From Wenyingzhuangia aestuarii (GTDB lineage: Bacteria; Bacteroidota; Bacteroidia; Flavobacteriales; Flavobacteriaceae): a stretch of 64,000 bases of DNA. The stretch spans positions 38,944 through 102,943 of the forward strand of contig NZ_JAATJG010000016.1 of NCBI RefSeq assembly GCF_011927765.1, read 5' to 3'. Every line of letters begins with the position of its first letter. The stretch's first letter is position 1. The position numbers and the translations under genes were made by a program. Below the pieces are notes generated by a model. That model made no database searches, had not been told where the DNA came from, and saw only the letters and a program-made list of their open reading frames with translations. Below are positions 27,055-37,622 of the stretch, in pieces.

Positions 27055-27055
27055 A

Positions 27056-29632
27056 TTAAAACAACGTTGGTTGATCTTTATCATTTACCTCTTCTTCATC
27101 TTCTACTTCAATTTCATCTTCAGCAGGTTCATAAGGTGAAGGCTCTAATCTATTCACTAATTTTATTTTATCTTCTGTTAATTGATTTCCTAAGGCTTTA
27201 ATCCCTTTTACAGCAATAAAGTCCTCCAAATCAACTACCATATTTTCTATGTTTCTTTTGCTAAACACTACCTCTACATTAGGTCTAAAATCCGTTACTA
27301 CAATTTGTAATTGTGTTTTAGGATGTTCGCTAATAAACATCTCTTCTTTGTCTGGAGCATCTATTACAAAACGTTTTACGTAATATTTTTCTTTTTCTCC
27401 TTCGTAGTAAACAGCAGAAATAGGCTTGTTAGGTTGCCATTTTTCCAACACAACCATATCATCATCAAAATGTGTGGTTAAAGCAGGAGTAATGGTTTTT
27501 ATTTTTCCAGATTGCGTTGCTATTAATAATTTATCTTTAGAAGTAAACTCTCCTAACAACTCTCCTCTACCATCTACATTTAAACGTTGTACAGTATCAT
27601 CAAACCAAATTTTACGTGGCTTTAAGGTAGAAGTACCTGCCGATTTAAATTCAATTCTTTTTACAGGATATTTGGTCATTAAATTTCCTTTTGAAGAACG
27701 ACCTTTAATTAACAAGTCAGAAAAATCTATATCCCATTTTGTTTTTTTAAGCCCTGCTAACGCTTTTAGTTCTATGGTAACAGTTTCGGCTTCACCATTT
27801 GGATTGGCTGTAAAATACCAAACTACAGACCCTTTGCTTCCAGCTGTTAAATCGTATTCACGATCTCTGGTAACAGAAGTTACATTAAAACGTTTCATAT
27901 AACTAGGTCCGCTACGTCCATCTCTATACATCATGTTGTAAATGGTACGTTTGTCTCCTTTTTTAAAGATGGCAATATGTATAATATCTTTACCTACAAA
28001 TGTTTTTTGTGCTGCTTTGGTAACTATCATTACTCCGTCTTTACGGAAAATAATTACATCATCAATATCTGCACAATCTGCAACAAATTCATCTCTTTTT
28101 AACGATGTACCTACAAAACCTTCGGCTCTATTTACGTACAATTTCTCATTACGCATTACTACTTTAGTAGCTTCAATATCGTCAAACGTTTTAATTTCGG
28201 TTAAACGGGTTTTGTCTTTTCCGTATTTTGTTTTTAAACTTTTAAAATAATCAATGGCAAACTCAACCAAATTATCAAGATGATGTCTCACTTTAGCAAT
28301 TTCATCTTCTAAACTTTCTATGATTTGTTTGGCTTTGTCAATATCAAACTTAGAAATACGTTTAATTCTTATTTCTGTTAAACGAACAATATCTTCTTCT
28401 GTAATAGCTCGCTTTAAATGTGCTATGTGTGGTTTTAATCCTTTATCTATGGCTTTAATTACCCCTTCCCAAGTACTCTCTTCTTCAATATCTCGATAAA
28501 TTCTGTTTTCTATAAAAATACGTTCCAAAGAAGCAAAGTGCCATTTTTCTTGCAACTCACCTAACTGAATTTCTAATTCTCGTTTTAGCAAATGCAAGGT
28601 ATTGTTTGTTGATATTTTTAAAATATCGGACACTCCAACAAACACTGGTTTGTGATCTTGAATAACACAACACAACGGAGAAATAGAAATTTCGCAATTG
28701 GTGAATGCATACAAGGCATCAATGGTTTTGTCTGGTGAAATTCCTGATGGTAGGTGAATTAAAATTTCAACATTTCTGGCCGTATTGTCTTCTATCTGTT
28801 TTACTTTAATTTTTCCTTTATCGTTGGCTTTGATAATAGATTCTATTAAAGAAGATGTAGTGGTGCTAAATGGAATTTCTGTAACCACCAATGTTTTTTT
28901 ATCTAACTGAGATATTTTGGCTCTTACTCTTACTTTTCCACCTCTTCTACCATCATTATAATTGGTAACATCGGCAATTCCTCCGGTTAAAAAATCGGGA
29001 AGAATGGTAAAGCTTCGTCCTTTTAAAATTTTAATAGAAGCATCAATCAACTCATTAAAGTTGTGTGGTAATATTTTGGTAGACAAACCTACAGCAATCC
29101 CCTCTCCCCCTTGTGCCAATAGCATTGGGAATTTTACAGGTAAATTAATAGGTTCTTTTCTACGACCATCGTAAGAAGATTGCCACTGAGTTGTTTTAGG
29201 GTTAAAGACAACTTCTAAAGCAAATTTAGACAAACGAGCCTCTATATAACGAGCTGCTGCTGCACGGTCTCCTGTAAGAATATTTCCCCAGTTTCCCTGC
29301 ATATCTATTAACAATTCTTTCTGACCAATTTGCACCATGGCATCAGAAATGGAAGCATCACCATGCGGATGATACTGCATACAATGCCCTACCAAATTGG
29401 CTACTTTGTTGTAACGACCATCATCCAAATCTTTCATAGATTGCATAATACGTCTTTGCACGGGTTTAAAACCGTCAGCAATAGCAGGTACTGCACGTTC
29501 TAAGATTACATAAGAAGCATAATCTAAAAACCACTCTTTGTACATTCCTGTAACTTTGGTAATGGTCTCTTGACTTTCTACCTCATGATTTTCAAATTCG
29601 TTTTCTTCTTGATTGTTGATATCGTCTTGCAT
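27056..29632 (-). CDS. parC: DNA topoisomerase IV subunit A
   Basis: 858 residues. The cleavage-religation core has the catalytic tyrosine Y129 in DRAAAARYIEARL and the quinolone-pocket region YHPHGDASISDAM. The C-terminal part (from about residue 500) has degenerate beta-pinwheel repeats and lacks an intact GyrA box (Q-R-G-G-K-G), which separates it from GyrA. The preceding gene is parE, 36 bp upstream, completing the heterotetramer that decatenates chromosomes. The N-terminus has an acidic extension of about 25 residues, and the C-terminus ends in an acidic tail (EIEVEDEEEVNDKD). Confidence 0.92.
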   Translation of the reverse strand: MQDDINNQEENEFENHEVESQETITKVTGMYKEWFLDYASYVILERAVPAIADGFKPVQRRIMQSMKDLDDGRYNKVANLVGHCMQYHPHGDASISDAMVQIGQKELLIDMQGNWGNILTGDRAAAARYIEARLSKFALEVVFNPKTTQWQSSYDGRRKEPINLPVKFPMLLAQGGEGIAVGLSTKILPHNFNELIDASIKILKGRSFTILPDFLTGGIADVTNYNDGRRGGKVRVRAKISQLDKKTLVVTEIPFSTTTSSLIESIIKANDKGKIKVKQIEDNTARNVEILIHLPSGISPDKTIDALYAFTNCEISISPLCCVIQDHKPVFVGVSDILKISTNNTLHLLKRELEIQLGELQEKWHFASLERIFIENRIYRDIEEESTWEGVIKAIDKGLKPHIAHLKRAITEEDIVRLTEIRIKRISKFDIDKAKQIIESLEDEIAKVRHHLDNLVEFAIDYFKSLKTKYGKDKTRLTEIKTFDDIEATKVVMRNEKLYVNRAEGFVGTSLKRDEFVADCADIDDVIIFRKDGVMIVTKAAQKTFVGKDIIHIAIFKKGDKRTIYNMMYRDGRSGPSYMKRFNVTSVTRDREYDLTAGSKGSVVWYFTANPNGEAETVTIELKALAGLKKTKWDIDFSDLLIKGRSSKGNLMTKYPVKRIEFKSAGTSTLKPRKIWFDDTVQRLNVDGRGELLGEFTSKDKLLIATQSGKIKTITPALTTHFDDDMVVLEKWQPNKPISAVYYEGEKEKYYVKRFVIDAPDKEEMFISEHPKTQLQIVVTDFRPNVEVVFSKRNIENMVVDLEDFIAVKGIKALGNQLTEDKIKLVNRLEPSPYEPAEDEIEVEDEEEVNDKDQPTLF

Positions 29633-29668
29633 ACTTTTTTTATGATGCTTTTTATAATTGTTTATTCT

Positions 29669-31525
29669 TTACTCTTCTTCAATAATATCTAACTCATACT
29701 TTAAGTTATCTATAATAAACTCTTGACGAGTAGGTGTATTTTTTCCCATATAGAATTCTAACATAGATTCTATAGATTGTTCCCTATCTAACATTACAGG
29801 ATCTAAACGAATGTTGTCTCCAATAAAATGTTGAAATTCATCTGGAGATATTTCTCCCAATCCTTTAAATCGGGTAATTTCTGGCTTTCCTGTTAACTTT
29901 TCAATCGCATTTTGTTTCTCCTCTTCGGAATAACAATAAATGGTTTCTTTTTTATTACGAACTCTAAACAACGGAGTATCTAAAATATATAAGTGTCCTT
30001 CTTTAATTACCTCTGGAAAAAATTGTAAAAAGAACGTAATTAACAACAAACGAATGTGCATACCATCCACATCGGCATCGGTTGCTATAATTACATTGTT
30101 GTATCGTAAATTTTCTATACCATCTTCTATATTTAACGCTGCTTGTAACAGGTTAAACTCTTCATTTTCGTAAACAATTTTTTTGGTTAATCCGTAACAG
30201 TTTAAAGGTTTTCCTTTTAAACTAAATACTGCCTGTGTATTTACGTTTCTAGATTTGGTTATAGATCCACTTGCCGAATCTCCCTCGGTAATAAATAAAG
30301 AAGTGTTTAAGTGTCCTTCTTTTTTAGAATCTGCCAAATGAATTCTACAATCTCTTAACTTTTTATTGTGTAAACTTGCTTTTTTGGCACGTTCTCTAGC
30401 TATTTTACGAATTCCAGACAATTCTTTACGCTCCTTTTCTGCCTGCATTACTTTGCGCTGAATAGCTTCGGCAGTAGTAGGATTTTTATGTAAATAATTA
30501 TCTAGCTGTGTTTTAACAAAATCATTAATATAAGTTCTAACCGTTGGCAACTCACCTCCCATTTCGGTAGATCCTAATTTGGTTTTGGTCTGACTTTCAA
30601 AAACAGGTTCCATTACCTTAATAGAAACAGCAGACACTATGGATTTACGCACATCCGAAGCTTCAAAACTTTTCCCAAAAAACTCTCTAATTGTTTTTAC
30701 AATAGCTTCTCTAAATGCATTTTGATGTGTTCCTCCTTGTGTAGTATGTTGTCCGTTTACAAAAGAATGATATTCTTCACTATACTGGGTTTTACTATGA
30801 GTCATGGCAATTTCAATATCATCTCCTCTTAAATGGATGATTGGATATGCCATGGTATCTTCATGAATGTTTTCTTCTAATAAATCTTTCAATCCATTTT
30901 CCGAAAAATATTTTTCTCCGTTAAAAACAATGGTCAAACCTGGGTTTAAGTACACATAGTTTTTAATCATTTTAATTACATATTCCTTACGGTATTTGTA
31001 ATTTACAAAAATAGAAGCATCAGGATTAAAGATTACCCTAGTTCCTCTTCTAATGGTAGTTGTTTCTAAAGGAGTTTGATTGATTAATTCTCCTTTTTGA
31101 AATTCAGCCGTTGTTGTTTGTCCATCTCTAATAGATTGGATAGAAAAATTACTAGACAATGCATTTACAGCCTTGGTACCTACTCCGTTTAATCCTACAG
31201 ATTTTTTAAAAGCACGAGAATCATACTTACCTCCGGTATTCATTTTAGAAACTACATCTACTACTTTTCCTAAAGGAACTCCACGTCCGTAATCTCTAAT
31301 TTTAACCTCTTCATCTTTTACAGAAATCTCTATTGTTCTTCCTGCTCCCATAACAAACTCATCAATAGAGTTGTCTATCACCTCTTTAATCAAAATATAA
31401 ATACCATCATCTTGCGATGAACCATCTCCTAGCTTTCCAATATACATCCCTGGTCGCATTCTAATATGCTCTTTCCAGTCTAACGATCGTATATTATCTT
31501 CTGTGTATTTAGTTTCTTCACTCAT
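29669..31525 (-). CDS. parE: DNA topoisomerase IV subunit B
   Basis: 618 residues from the ATG at 31525 (a TTG six bases earlier is possible but unneeded). GHKL ATPase motifs: [47 protein letters not shown] and QTKTKLG. The Toprim domain has [11 protein letters not shown] and [12 protein letters not shown], and the C-terminus has [13 protein letters not shown]. The length and the adjoining parC identify it as ParE, not GyrB. Confidence 0.93.
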   Translation of the reverse strand: MSEETKYTEDNIRSLDWKEHIRMRPGMYIGKLGDGSSQDDGIYILIKEVIDNSIDEFVMGAGRTIEISVKDEEVKIRDYGRGVPLGKVVDVVSKMNTGGKYDSRAFKKSVGLNGVGTKAVNALSSNFSIQSIRDGQTTTAEFQKGELINQTPLETTTIRRGTRVIFNPDASIFVNYKYRKEYVIKMIKNYVYLNPGLTIVFNGEKYFSENGLKDLLEENIHEDTMAYPIIHLRGDDIEIAMTHSKTQYSEEYHSFVNGQHTTQGGTHQNAFREAIVKTIREFFGKSFEASDVRKSIVSAVSIKVMEPVFESQTKTKLGSTEMGGELPTVRTYINDFVKTQLDNYLHKNPTTAEAIQRKVMQAEKERKELSGIRKIARERAKKASLHNKKLRDCRIHLADSKKEGHLNTSLFITEGDSASGSITKSRNVNTQAVFSLKGKPLNCYGLTKKIVYENEEFNLLQAALNIEDGIENLRYNNVIIATDADVDGMHIRLLLITFFLQFFPEVIKEGHLYILDTPLFRVRNKKETIYCYSEEEKQNAIEKLTGKPEITRFKGLGEISPDEFQHFIGDNIRLDPVMLDREQSIESMLEFYMGKNTPTRQEFIIDNLKYELDIIEEE

Positions 31526-31622
31526 GAACAAAGTTCTGATTTAGGTTATTGTTAAATTTAAGATTTTATAAGACTTCATCAACAGTAGTCTACAAGTAAT
31601 TATTAACAGGTTTTTAACGGAG

Positions 31623-32519
31623 TTATTTCTCTTTTTTTGATACAATTCTTACTCCTATAATAACCACAATTACTCCTATAGATTGTACAAAAGTAATACT
31701 TTCTCCTAATACTAAAGTTGCCAATAAAATAGTAAAAATAGGACCTATACTTCCTATAATTGCAAATTTAGAGGCTCCTAGTTTTTGAATAGCAAAAGAC
31801 ACCAAATAAGAAGGTAAAACTGTACAGAAAAAAGCCATAGCCAAGCCGTAAAAATAAACTTCTTTTGGATAATTTAAAATAGATATTCTATTGGTGCATA
31901 AATAATGTACAAATACAGAGCTACAAGCAACTATCATTGCTAAAGATGTAAACCTTAACGTTCCAAACTTTGGAATTAACCAACCACTTCCCACCAAATA
32001 AGAAGCATAGGTTAAGGCACTTATAAAGATAAACCCTGCTCCTAAAAACAGATTTTCATTATTGTTAATTTGTAATTCTGAAGCAAATGTTAAAAATACT
32101 CCAAAATAGGTAATTAAAATTGCCCAAATTTGCTGTTTGGTAATTTTTGTTTTTAAGAAAACGGCTCCAATTAACACCACCAAAGTTGGATACACAAATA
32201 AAATAATTCGTTCTAAACTAGCCGTTAAATATTTTAATCCATAAAAATCAAAAAAGCTAGCTACATAATAACCTATTACTCCTAAAAACAGTAACCATAT
32301 ATAGTGTTTTCTTTCTACATTTATTTTTTGCTCCTTTTGTTTTACCAGCAAAACAGCAATGTAAAAAGGAATTGCAAAAAGCATTCTTAATAACAAAACG
32401 TGAATAGTAGGTACATCAAACTGATAAACCAACTTTACAATAATTGCTTTTGATGAAAATAAAAAAACAGCTAACAAAGCTATTAAAATACCTAAGGTAT
32501 TTTGAGATACTTTTTTCAT
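31623..32519 (-). CDS. EamA family (DMT) transporter
   Basis: 298 residues from the ATG at 32519, with ten membrane helices in two EamA repeats (first: LIALLAVFLFSSKAIIVKLVY; second: ISALTYASYLVGSGWLIPKFG). The usual role is efflux of metabolites or amino acids; the substrate is not readable. An in-frame TTG at 32555 would add 12 polar residues and is less likely. It is separated by 97 bp from parE and probably is its own unit. Confidence 0.88.
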   Translation of the reverse strand: MKKVSQNTLGILIALLAVFLFSSKAIIVKLVYQFDVPTIHVLLLRMLFAIPFYIAVLLVKQKEQKINVERKHYIWLLFLGVIGYYVASFFDFYGLKYLTASLERIILFVYPTLVVLIGAVFLKTKITKQQIWAILITYFGVFLTFASELQINNNENLFLGAGFIFISALTYASYLVGSGWLIPKFGTLRFTSLAMIVACSSVFVHYLCTNRISILNYPKEVYFYGLAMAFFCTVLPSYLVSFAIQKLGASKFAIIGSIGPIFTILLATLVLGESITFVQSIGVIVVIIGVRIVSKKEK

Positions 32520-32797
32520 GATTATTTGGGAAGGAAAGATTGAAATCTTTGACAAAAATGAGAAATTAAAAACTAGTTTTCGTTGTTTATTACAAGTAGT
32601 TATTCAATATTTTTTTACTGTAAACCCCTCCAACTTTTTTTCAACACTCTAACAAGAAAAAACACATAAAAACCTACATATAAGCTAACTAACAAATAAT
32701 TTTAGTTAATCTGTTATAGTGATTAGAACATATCATCTATTCAATTATTCTTTTATCATTTAATTTTACAACTATTAACTAACTATTTATTTTTTAT

Positions 32798-33886
32798 ATG
32801 ATGAAAAAACTACTTTTAATGGTCGGAATTATGGCCTCGCAATTAATTACAGCACAATCTGTTACTATTGATACTGCTCCTAGTAGTGCTGAAATTGGAG
32901 AAACTATTACTATAGCAATTACTTTTGATACTGGAAATACCGATGAAGCAACCGAAATTTATTATGAATTAAGAGATGTTACCGAAGGAGTTAGCCTTTG
33001 GAAATATTCTCAGTTACTTTCAATTACTGCTGCTAGTTCTGGAACACATAGTACAACTAACTTTACCATTCCTACAACTTCTGGAGGAGTAGATTTAGAT
33101 GACACTAAGGATTATCAAATAGTTGTAAACTACAAAATTGGATCAGCATGGGGTCCAGGAAACACTCAATCAATAGATATTACTCCTGCTCCCGTAACAG
33201 AATCTTGGTCATGGGGAGACAACTTAGTATTTACTCCTGGAACAACTCTAGATGTACCTATTAAATATACTTCTGAGGAAGATATTGCAGCGGGAGGTAT
33301 TAAATTTGTTATTTGGACAGAAACAAGAGGAACTGTAAATGATGTAAACCTTTTCTCTGATATTTGGTATGGTGCATTTTCAAACCCTAGTATATTACCT
33401 GCAGGAACAAATGTAGAAACTACTATTACAATTACAGCTCCAAACGGAATGATCAATCCATCTACTAGTAAAACGTATTTATCTTCTGACTTAACAACTT
33501 GGGATCCAAATGCTGGAGATGCAGGAAGAAACTATGTGGATCATGAAACAACTCCTGCTCCTATCTACACATACCAGTTTAGAACAGCTCTAGGAACAGA
33601 TGCTAGTTTTCAGGTAAAACCGGGTAGTACAGATTTTACAATATCAGAATCTTTAAGTACTAATCAAGCAGAATTAAGCAAAATAGCTGTATCTCCTAAT
33701 CCTACTACTGGAATTCTTAATATTGCAGATTTAGACGGAGTAACATCTATTTCTATCCTTACTTTAACAGGGCAAGTTGTAAAAGAATTTGATGTTAAAA
33801 GCACTATTAATATTTCTGATTTAACTCCTGGAGTTTATATTTTATTAACAAACAATGGAAAATATAAAAAAATCATTAAAAATTAA
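32798..33886 (+). CDS. Secreted T9SS cargo protein with C-terminal sorting domain
   Basis: 362 residues. A Sec signal peptide (to about residue 20, ITAQ) is followed by two immunoglobulin-like beta-sandwich modules (residues about 21-130, beginning VTIDTAPSSAEIGETITIAI, and 131-275, beginning VTESWSWGDNL) rich in T, S and W. The last about 75 residues are a type A T9SS sorting domain: SKIAVSPNPTTGILNI, SISILTLTGQVV, INISDLTPGVYILLTNNGKYKKIIKN. It should be secreted by the type IX system and perhaps attached to the surface. The modules look like carbohydrate-binding or adhesin domains, but I recognise none by name. Confidence 0.8.
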   Translation: MMKKLLLMVGIMASQLITAQSVTIDTAPSSAEIGETITIAITFDTGNTDEATEIYYELRDVTEGVSLWKYSQLLSITAASSGTHSTTNFTIPTTSGGVDLDDTKDYQIVVNYKIGSAWGPGNTQSIDITPAPVTESWSWGDNLVFTPGTTLDVPIKYTSEEDIAAGGIKFVIWTETRGTVNDVNLFSDIWYGAFSNPSILPAGTNVETTITITAPNGMINPSTSKTYLSSDLTTWDPNAGDAGRNYVDHETTPAPIYTYQFRTALGTDASFQVKPGSTDFTISESLSTNQAELSKIAVSPNPTTGILNIADLDGVTSISILTLTGQVVKEFDVKSTINISDLTPGVYILLTNNGKYKKIIKN

Positions 33887-33903
33887 TTTTAAGATTTTTT
33901 ATA

Positions 33904-33936
33904 AAAAAGACGACCTCTCTTGGTCGTCTTTTTTGT
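33904..33936 (+). terminator. Terminator after the T9SS cargo gene
   Basis: AAAGACGACC pairs with GGTCGTCTTT across a 6-nt loop, followed by TTTTTGTTT. It lies about 18 bp after the stop codon. Confidence 0.9.
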
Positions 33937-34023
33937 TTATTAACGGATATTGTCACTAAAAAAAACATCTGTTTTCCTTAGTTAGAAGGAATACTTCTAA
34001 TTTTACAAGACAAAATTAAGTAC

Positions 34024-35691
34024 ATGAAAACACAATCACTGTTATTAGGTTTTTTAACCTTACTATTCATCTCGGTACAACACCAGACTATGGCTCAAAA
34101 AAAGCCAAATATACTTTACATTATGTCTGATGATCATACTTCTCAGGCCTTTGGAATTTACGGAAGTAGATTAGCTCCGTTAAACCCAACTCCAACCTTG
34201 GATAAAATTGCCAACGAAGGAATGATTTTTGACAATTGTTTTGTAACCAATTCAATTTGTACTCCAAGTAGAGCTTCTATTATTACAGGACAATACAGTC
34301 AAAAAAATGGAGTTTTAGATTTAGAAGGAGATGTAGAAACTGCTCATCATTATTTACCTCAAGAAATTAAAAAATTAGGGTACCAAACTGCCTTAGTAGG
34401 AAAATGGCACTTAGGAAATAGACCCGATTTTGATTACTATAATGTATTTATGGAGCACGGTCAGCAAGGTTCTTATTTTGATCCTAACTTAACAGAAACA
34501 GGAATGAACTATGCAAAATATGGTTCTAAAAATTACGAAGGAAAAGTTCACAAAGGACATAGTTCTGATGTAATTACAGATATTACTTTAGATTGGTTAG
34601 AAAATAAGAGAGATAAAAACAAACCTTTCTTTTTAATGCATCAATTTAAAGCTCCTCATGATGATTTTGAATACGCTCCTCGTTACAAAGATTACTTAGA
34701 AAATGTTCATATTCCAGAACCAGCAAGTTTATACAACAACGGAAACAACGGTTCTGTTGCTACTCGTGGTAAAGACGATTCTTTAATTCACGACATTGGT
34801 TCTTCTGTTTCTAAAAGAAATACCATTAGACACATGGGAATGCGTATGTGGAGTAAAACATATACCAAAAACAACAATCCTAACTTAGACATTGAATCGC
34901 CTAAATGGTTAGAAGGTGACGAGTATACTCATGAAACCTACCAAGAATACGTAAAAAGATATTTACGTTGTGTAAAAGGTGTAGATGATAACGTAGCTAG
35001 AATAGTAGAATATCTTAAAAAAGAAGGATTGTACGATAACACTATTATTGTATACACAGGTGATCAAGGATTTATGTTAGGAGAACATGATTATATTGAC
35101 AAACGTTGGATGTACGAAGAATCTATGAGAATGCCTTTCTTTGTTAGATACCCTAAAAAGATAAAAGCAGGAACAAGAACAGATGCTATTATTAACAATA
35201 CAGATTTTGCTCCAACATTAATTGACTTAGCAGGAGGAAAAGCTCCTAAAAAAATGCAAGGAAACAGTTTTGAGTACATTCTTAAAAAAGGAAAAGAACC
35301 AAAAAATTGGCAACAATCTACTTACTACAGATATTGGATGCACATGGCACATGCACATGCAAATCCTGCTCACTTTGGTATTAGAACCAAACAATATAAA
35401 TTGATTTTCTTTTACGGTAAATATTGGGTAGATGTTCACAAACCTGGTGCTGAATGGAATAAAAAAAGTTGGGGTAACAGATTTACAATGGATACACCTG
35501 TAGCTTGGGAGTTTTACGATTTAAGTATAGATCCTAAAGAAATGAATAATGCTTACAACGATCCTAAATATAAAGATGTTATTGCGGACTTAAAAGAGCA
35601 ATTAAAAGCAAAACGTAAGGAATTAAATGAAGAAGATGGAGACAAATTTCCTCACATTCAGAAAGTGATTGATAAACACTGGAACGATTAA
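34024..35691 (+). CDS. Secreted type I sulfatase
   Basis: 555 residues. A signal peptide (to about residue 24, MAQ) precedes the alkaline-phosphatase-like sulfatase fold. The formylglycine site is C79 in CTPSRASIITG (C-x-P-S-R), metal ligands start with D36-D37 in MSDDHTS, and further motifs are ALVGKWHLG, YTGDQGFMLGEHDYIDKRWMYEESMRMPF and the C-terminal YDLSIDPKEMNNAYNDP. It would hydrolyse sulfate esters of polysaccharides in the periplasm or outside. The exact subfamily is not assigned. Conversion of Cys79 needs an FGE or anSME enzyme, not seen here. Confidence 0.92.
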   Translation: MKTQSLLLGFLTLLFISVQHQTMAQKKPNILYIMSDDHTSQAFGIYGSRLAPLNPTPTLDKIANEGMIFDNCFVTNSICTPSRASIITGQYSQKNGVLDLEGDVETAHHYLPQEIKKLGYQTALVGKWHLGNRPDFDYYNVFMEHGQQGSYFDPNLTETGMNYAKYGSKNYEGKVHKGHSSDVITDITLDWLENKRDKNKPFFLMHQFKAPHDDFEYAPRYKDYLENVHIPEPASLYNNGNNGSVATRGKDDSLIHDIGSSVSKRNTIRHMGMRMWSKTYTKNNNPNLDIESPKWLEGDEYTHETYQEYVKRYLRCVKGVDDNVARIVEYLKKEGLYDNTIIVYTGDQGFMLGEHDYIDKRWMYEESMRMPFFVRYPKKIKAGTRTDAIINNTDFAPTLIDLAGGKAPKKMQGNSFEYILKKGKEPKNWQQSTYYRYWMHMAHAHANPAHFGIRTKQYKLIFFYGKYWVDVHKPGAEWNKKSWGNRFTMDTPVAWEFYDLSIDPKEMNNAYNDPKYKDVIADLKEQLKAKRKELNEEDGDKFPHIQKVIDKHWND

Positions 35692-35712
35692 TTTCTTTTC
35701 AAATACATTCTA

Positions 35713-35751
35713 TAAAAAAAGAGAGCTATTTTACAATAGCTCTCTTTTTTA
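35713..35751. terminator. Bidirectional terminator between sulfatase and DUF1569 genes
   Basis: AAAAAGAGAGCTATT pairs with AATAGCTCTCTTTTT across a 4-nt loop (35731-35734). Both flanks have homopolymer runs, so it can serve both convergent genes. Confidence 0.9.
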
Positions 35752-36204
35752 TTATACTCCAAACTGACTTAAATGGTGATCTAAATGTTTGGCAAACATG
35801 GTATTCCATTCTTTTTTTGACAAAACTCCAAAAGAATGAGACTCTTTTTTATCAAAATAGCTTTCTCCTAATTGCTGAGTCTTATTTATATACTCAATCA
35901 AACGTTTTTTTTCAACTTCAAATTGTTTCTCATCAGCAACAATAAACTCAGGTGCTGTTGGACTGTTCTTTTTATAAGGTTTGTCTCCAACCACAATTCC
36001 TTTCACAAATAATTTTAATAAAAACTTTTTTATCGCTTTTGCTTTAGGATGAATGCCATCATATATAAATTCATAAGTTACATTACAATGCGCTAACATT
36101 TGTGCTACATTCATTTTTCCCCAACTAGGTTGGCTACTAGGTTCTAATTTTTCTATACGCTTAATAATTTCAGCAGTATCAGTTATTTTAAATACATTTT
36201 TCAT
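35752..36204 (-). CDS. DUF1569 (DinB-like fold) protein
   Basis: 150 residues. The metal-binding histidine pattern of the DUF1569/DinB-like four-helix fold is visible: WGKMNVAQMLAHCNVTYEF (His near residue 38) and KHLDHHLSQFG at the C-terminus. Small proteins of this family may bind a metal or act in thiol chemistry, but no function is established for this type. It is a single gene ending at a shared terminator. Confidence 0.8.
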   Translation of the reverse strand: MKNVFKITDTAEIIKRIEKLEPSSQPSWGKMNVAQMLAHCNVTYEFIYDGIHPKAKAIKKFLLKLFVKGIVVGDKPYKKNSPTAPEFIVADEKQFEVEKKRLIEYINKTQQLGESYFDKKESHSFGVLSKKEWNTMFAKHLDHHLSQFGV

Positions 36205-36320
36205 TTTATGATGATGGTTTGTTAGATAGATGTTTATTATGGATTTAAATATATTCTTTTTAAAAAAAACTAATGTAACCTTATAATTAAATACAGATAA
36301 AATAAAACTCTCTATAATAA

Positions 36321-36351
36321 CAAAAAAGAGAGCTTTTAGGCTCTCTCTTTA
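36321..36351 (-). terminator. Terminator of ychF
   Basis: On the minus strand GAGAGCC/GCTCTC arms (36328-36333 with 36340-36345) form a short stem followed by six T residues. It lies about 30 bp after the ychF stop codon. Confidence 0.75.
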
Positions 36352-36375
36352 ATTTATATAACTAATTACAGATAC

Positions 36376-37467
36376 TTAAACATTAAATCTAAAGTTCATC
36401 ATATCTCCATCTTGTACAATGTATTCTTTACCTTCTACAGATAATTTACCCGCTTCTTTTACCTTAGCTTCATTTCCTAAAGCAACGTAATCATTATATT
36501 TAATTACCTCTGCACGAATAAATCCTTTTTCAAAATCTGTGTGAATAACTCCAGCAGCTTGTGGTGCTGTGTCTCCAATATTAATAGTCCAAGCTCTTAC
36601 TTCTTTTACACCTGCAGTAAAGTAAGTTTGTAAGTTTAATAATTTGTAAGCAGAACGAATTAATTTGGCAGCTCCTGGCTCTTCTAATCCAACATCCGAT
36701 AGAAATTCTTTACGCTCTTCGTAACTTTCTAATTCATTAATATCAGCCTCTGTACCTACTGCTAACACCAATACCTCAGCATTTTCATCTTTAACAGCTT
36801 CTTTTACCAATTCTACATATTCATTTCCATCAACAGCTGCTTCTTCATCTACGTTACAAACGTACATTACTGGCTTAATGGTAATAAACTGTAAAGGCTT
36901 TACAAACACTAATTCTTTTTCTGTAAACTCTAAAGCACGAACTGAAATTCCAGATTCTAAAGAAGTTTTAATTCTATCTAAAACATCAAATTCAGCCTGA
37001 GCTTCTTTATTTCCTGTTTTAGCTAATTTTTTAACTCTTTCTAAACGTTTTTCTACCGTTTCTAAATCTTTTAATTGTAATTCAATATCAATAGTTTCTT
37101 TATCTCTAATAGGATCAATAGAACCATCAACATGAATAATATTATCATCATTAAAACAACGCAATACATGTAAAATTGCATCTGTTTCTCTAATGTTTGC
37201 TAAGAACTGATTTCCTAACCCTTCTCCTTTACTAGCTCCTTTTACCAAACCAGCAATATCAACAATCTCTACAGTTGCAGGAACAACTCTTTCTGGATTT
37301 ACCAATTCTTCTAATTTTTCTAATCTTGGATCTGGAACATTTACCACTCCAATGTTTGGTTCAATAGTACAAAACGGAAAGTTTGCACTTTGAGCTTTTG
37401 CATTAGACAAACAATTAAATAAAGTTGATTTTCCAACGTTTGGTAATCCTACAATACCTGCTTTCAT
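36376..37467 (-). CDS. ychF: Redox-regulated ATPase YchF (OLA1 family)
   Basis: 363 residues, full length. The P-loop GLPNVGKSTLFNCLSNA is at residues 6-22, followed by ANFPFCTIEPNIGVV, DIAGLVKGASKGEGLGNQFLANIRE, and the NxxE specificity motif NVDEE, which makes the family prefer ATP over GTP. A C-terminal TGS domain (AWTINIGDTAPQAAGVIHTDFEKGFIRAEV) is present. YchF binds ribosomes and acts in stress responses. Confidence 0.96.
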   Translation of the reverse strand: MKAGIVGLPNVGKSTLFNCLSNAKAQSANFPFCTIEPNIGVVNVPDPRLEKLEELVNPERVVPATVEIVDIAGLVKGASKGEGLGNQFLANIRETDAILHVLRCFNDDNIIHVDGSIDPIRDKETIDIELQLKDLETVEKRLERVKKLAKTGNKEAQAEFDVLDRIKTSLESGISVRALEFTEKELVFVKPLQFITIKPVMYVCNVDEEAAVDGNEYVELVKEAVKDENAEVLVLAVGTEADINELESYEERKEFLSDVGLEEPGAAKLIRSAYKLLNLQTYFTAGVKEVRAWTINIGDTAPQAAGVIHTDFEKGFIRAEVIKYNDYVALGNEAKVKEAGKLSVEGKEYIVQDGDMMNFRFNV

Positions 37468-37490
37468 GAGTTATTTATTTTAAGAAGTGG

Positions 37491-37498
37491 CAAAGATA
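37491..37498 (-). promoter_or_regulatory. -7 box of ychF
   Basis: TATCTTTG on the minus strand matches TAnnTTTG and predicts a start about 17 nt before the ychF ATG. No good -33 element is at the usual distance. Confidence 0.5.
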
Positions 37499-37622
37499 CA
37501 ATCTATAATCCAAAGTTTGAAACTATTAGACCTGCTAAAAATTCAAACAGACATATTTTAAATGCTCTATTATCCATTAGATTCTTTGTACTTTTAACTA
37601 TCAATTTTATAAAACTGTTCCC

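Noticed and set aside
27426..27902. 158-residue open frame opposite parC
   Set aside because: Antisense to a strongly conserved catalytic/C-terminal region of parC, composition unlike a protein, no promoter.
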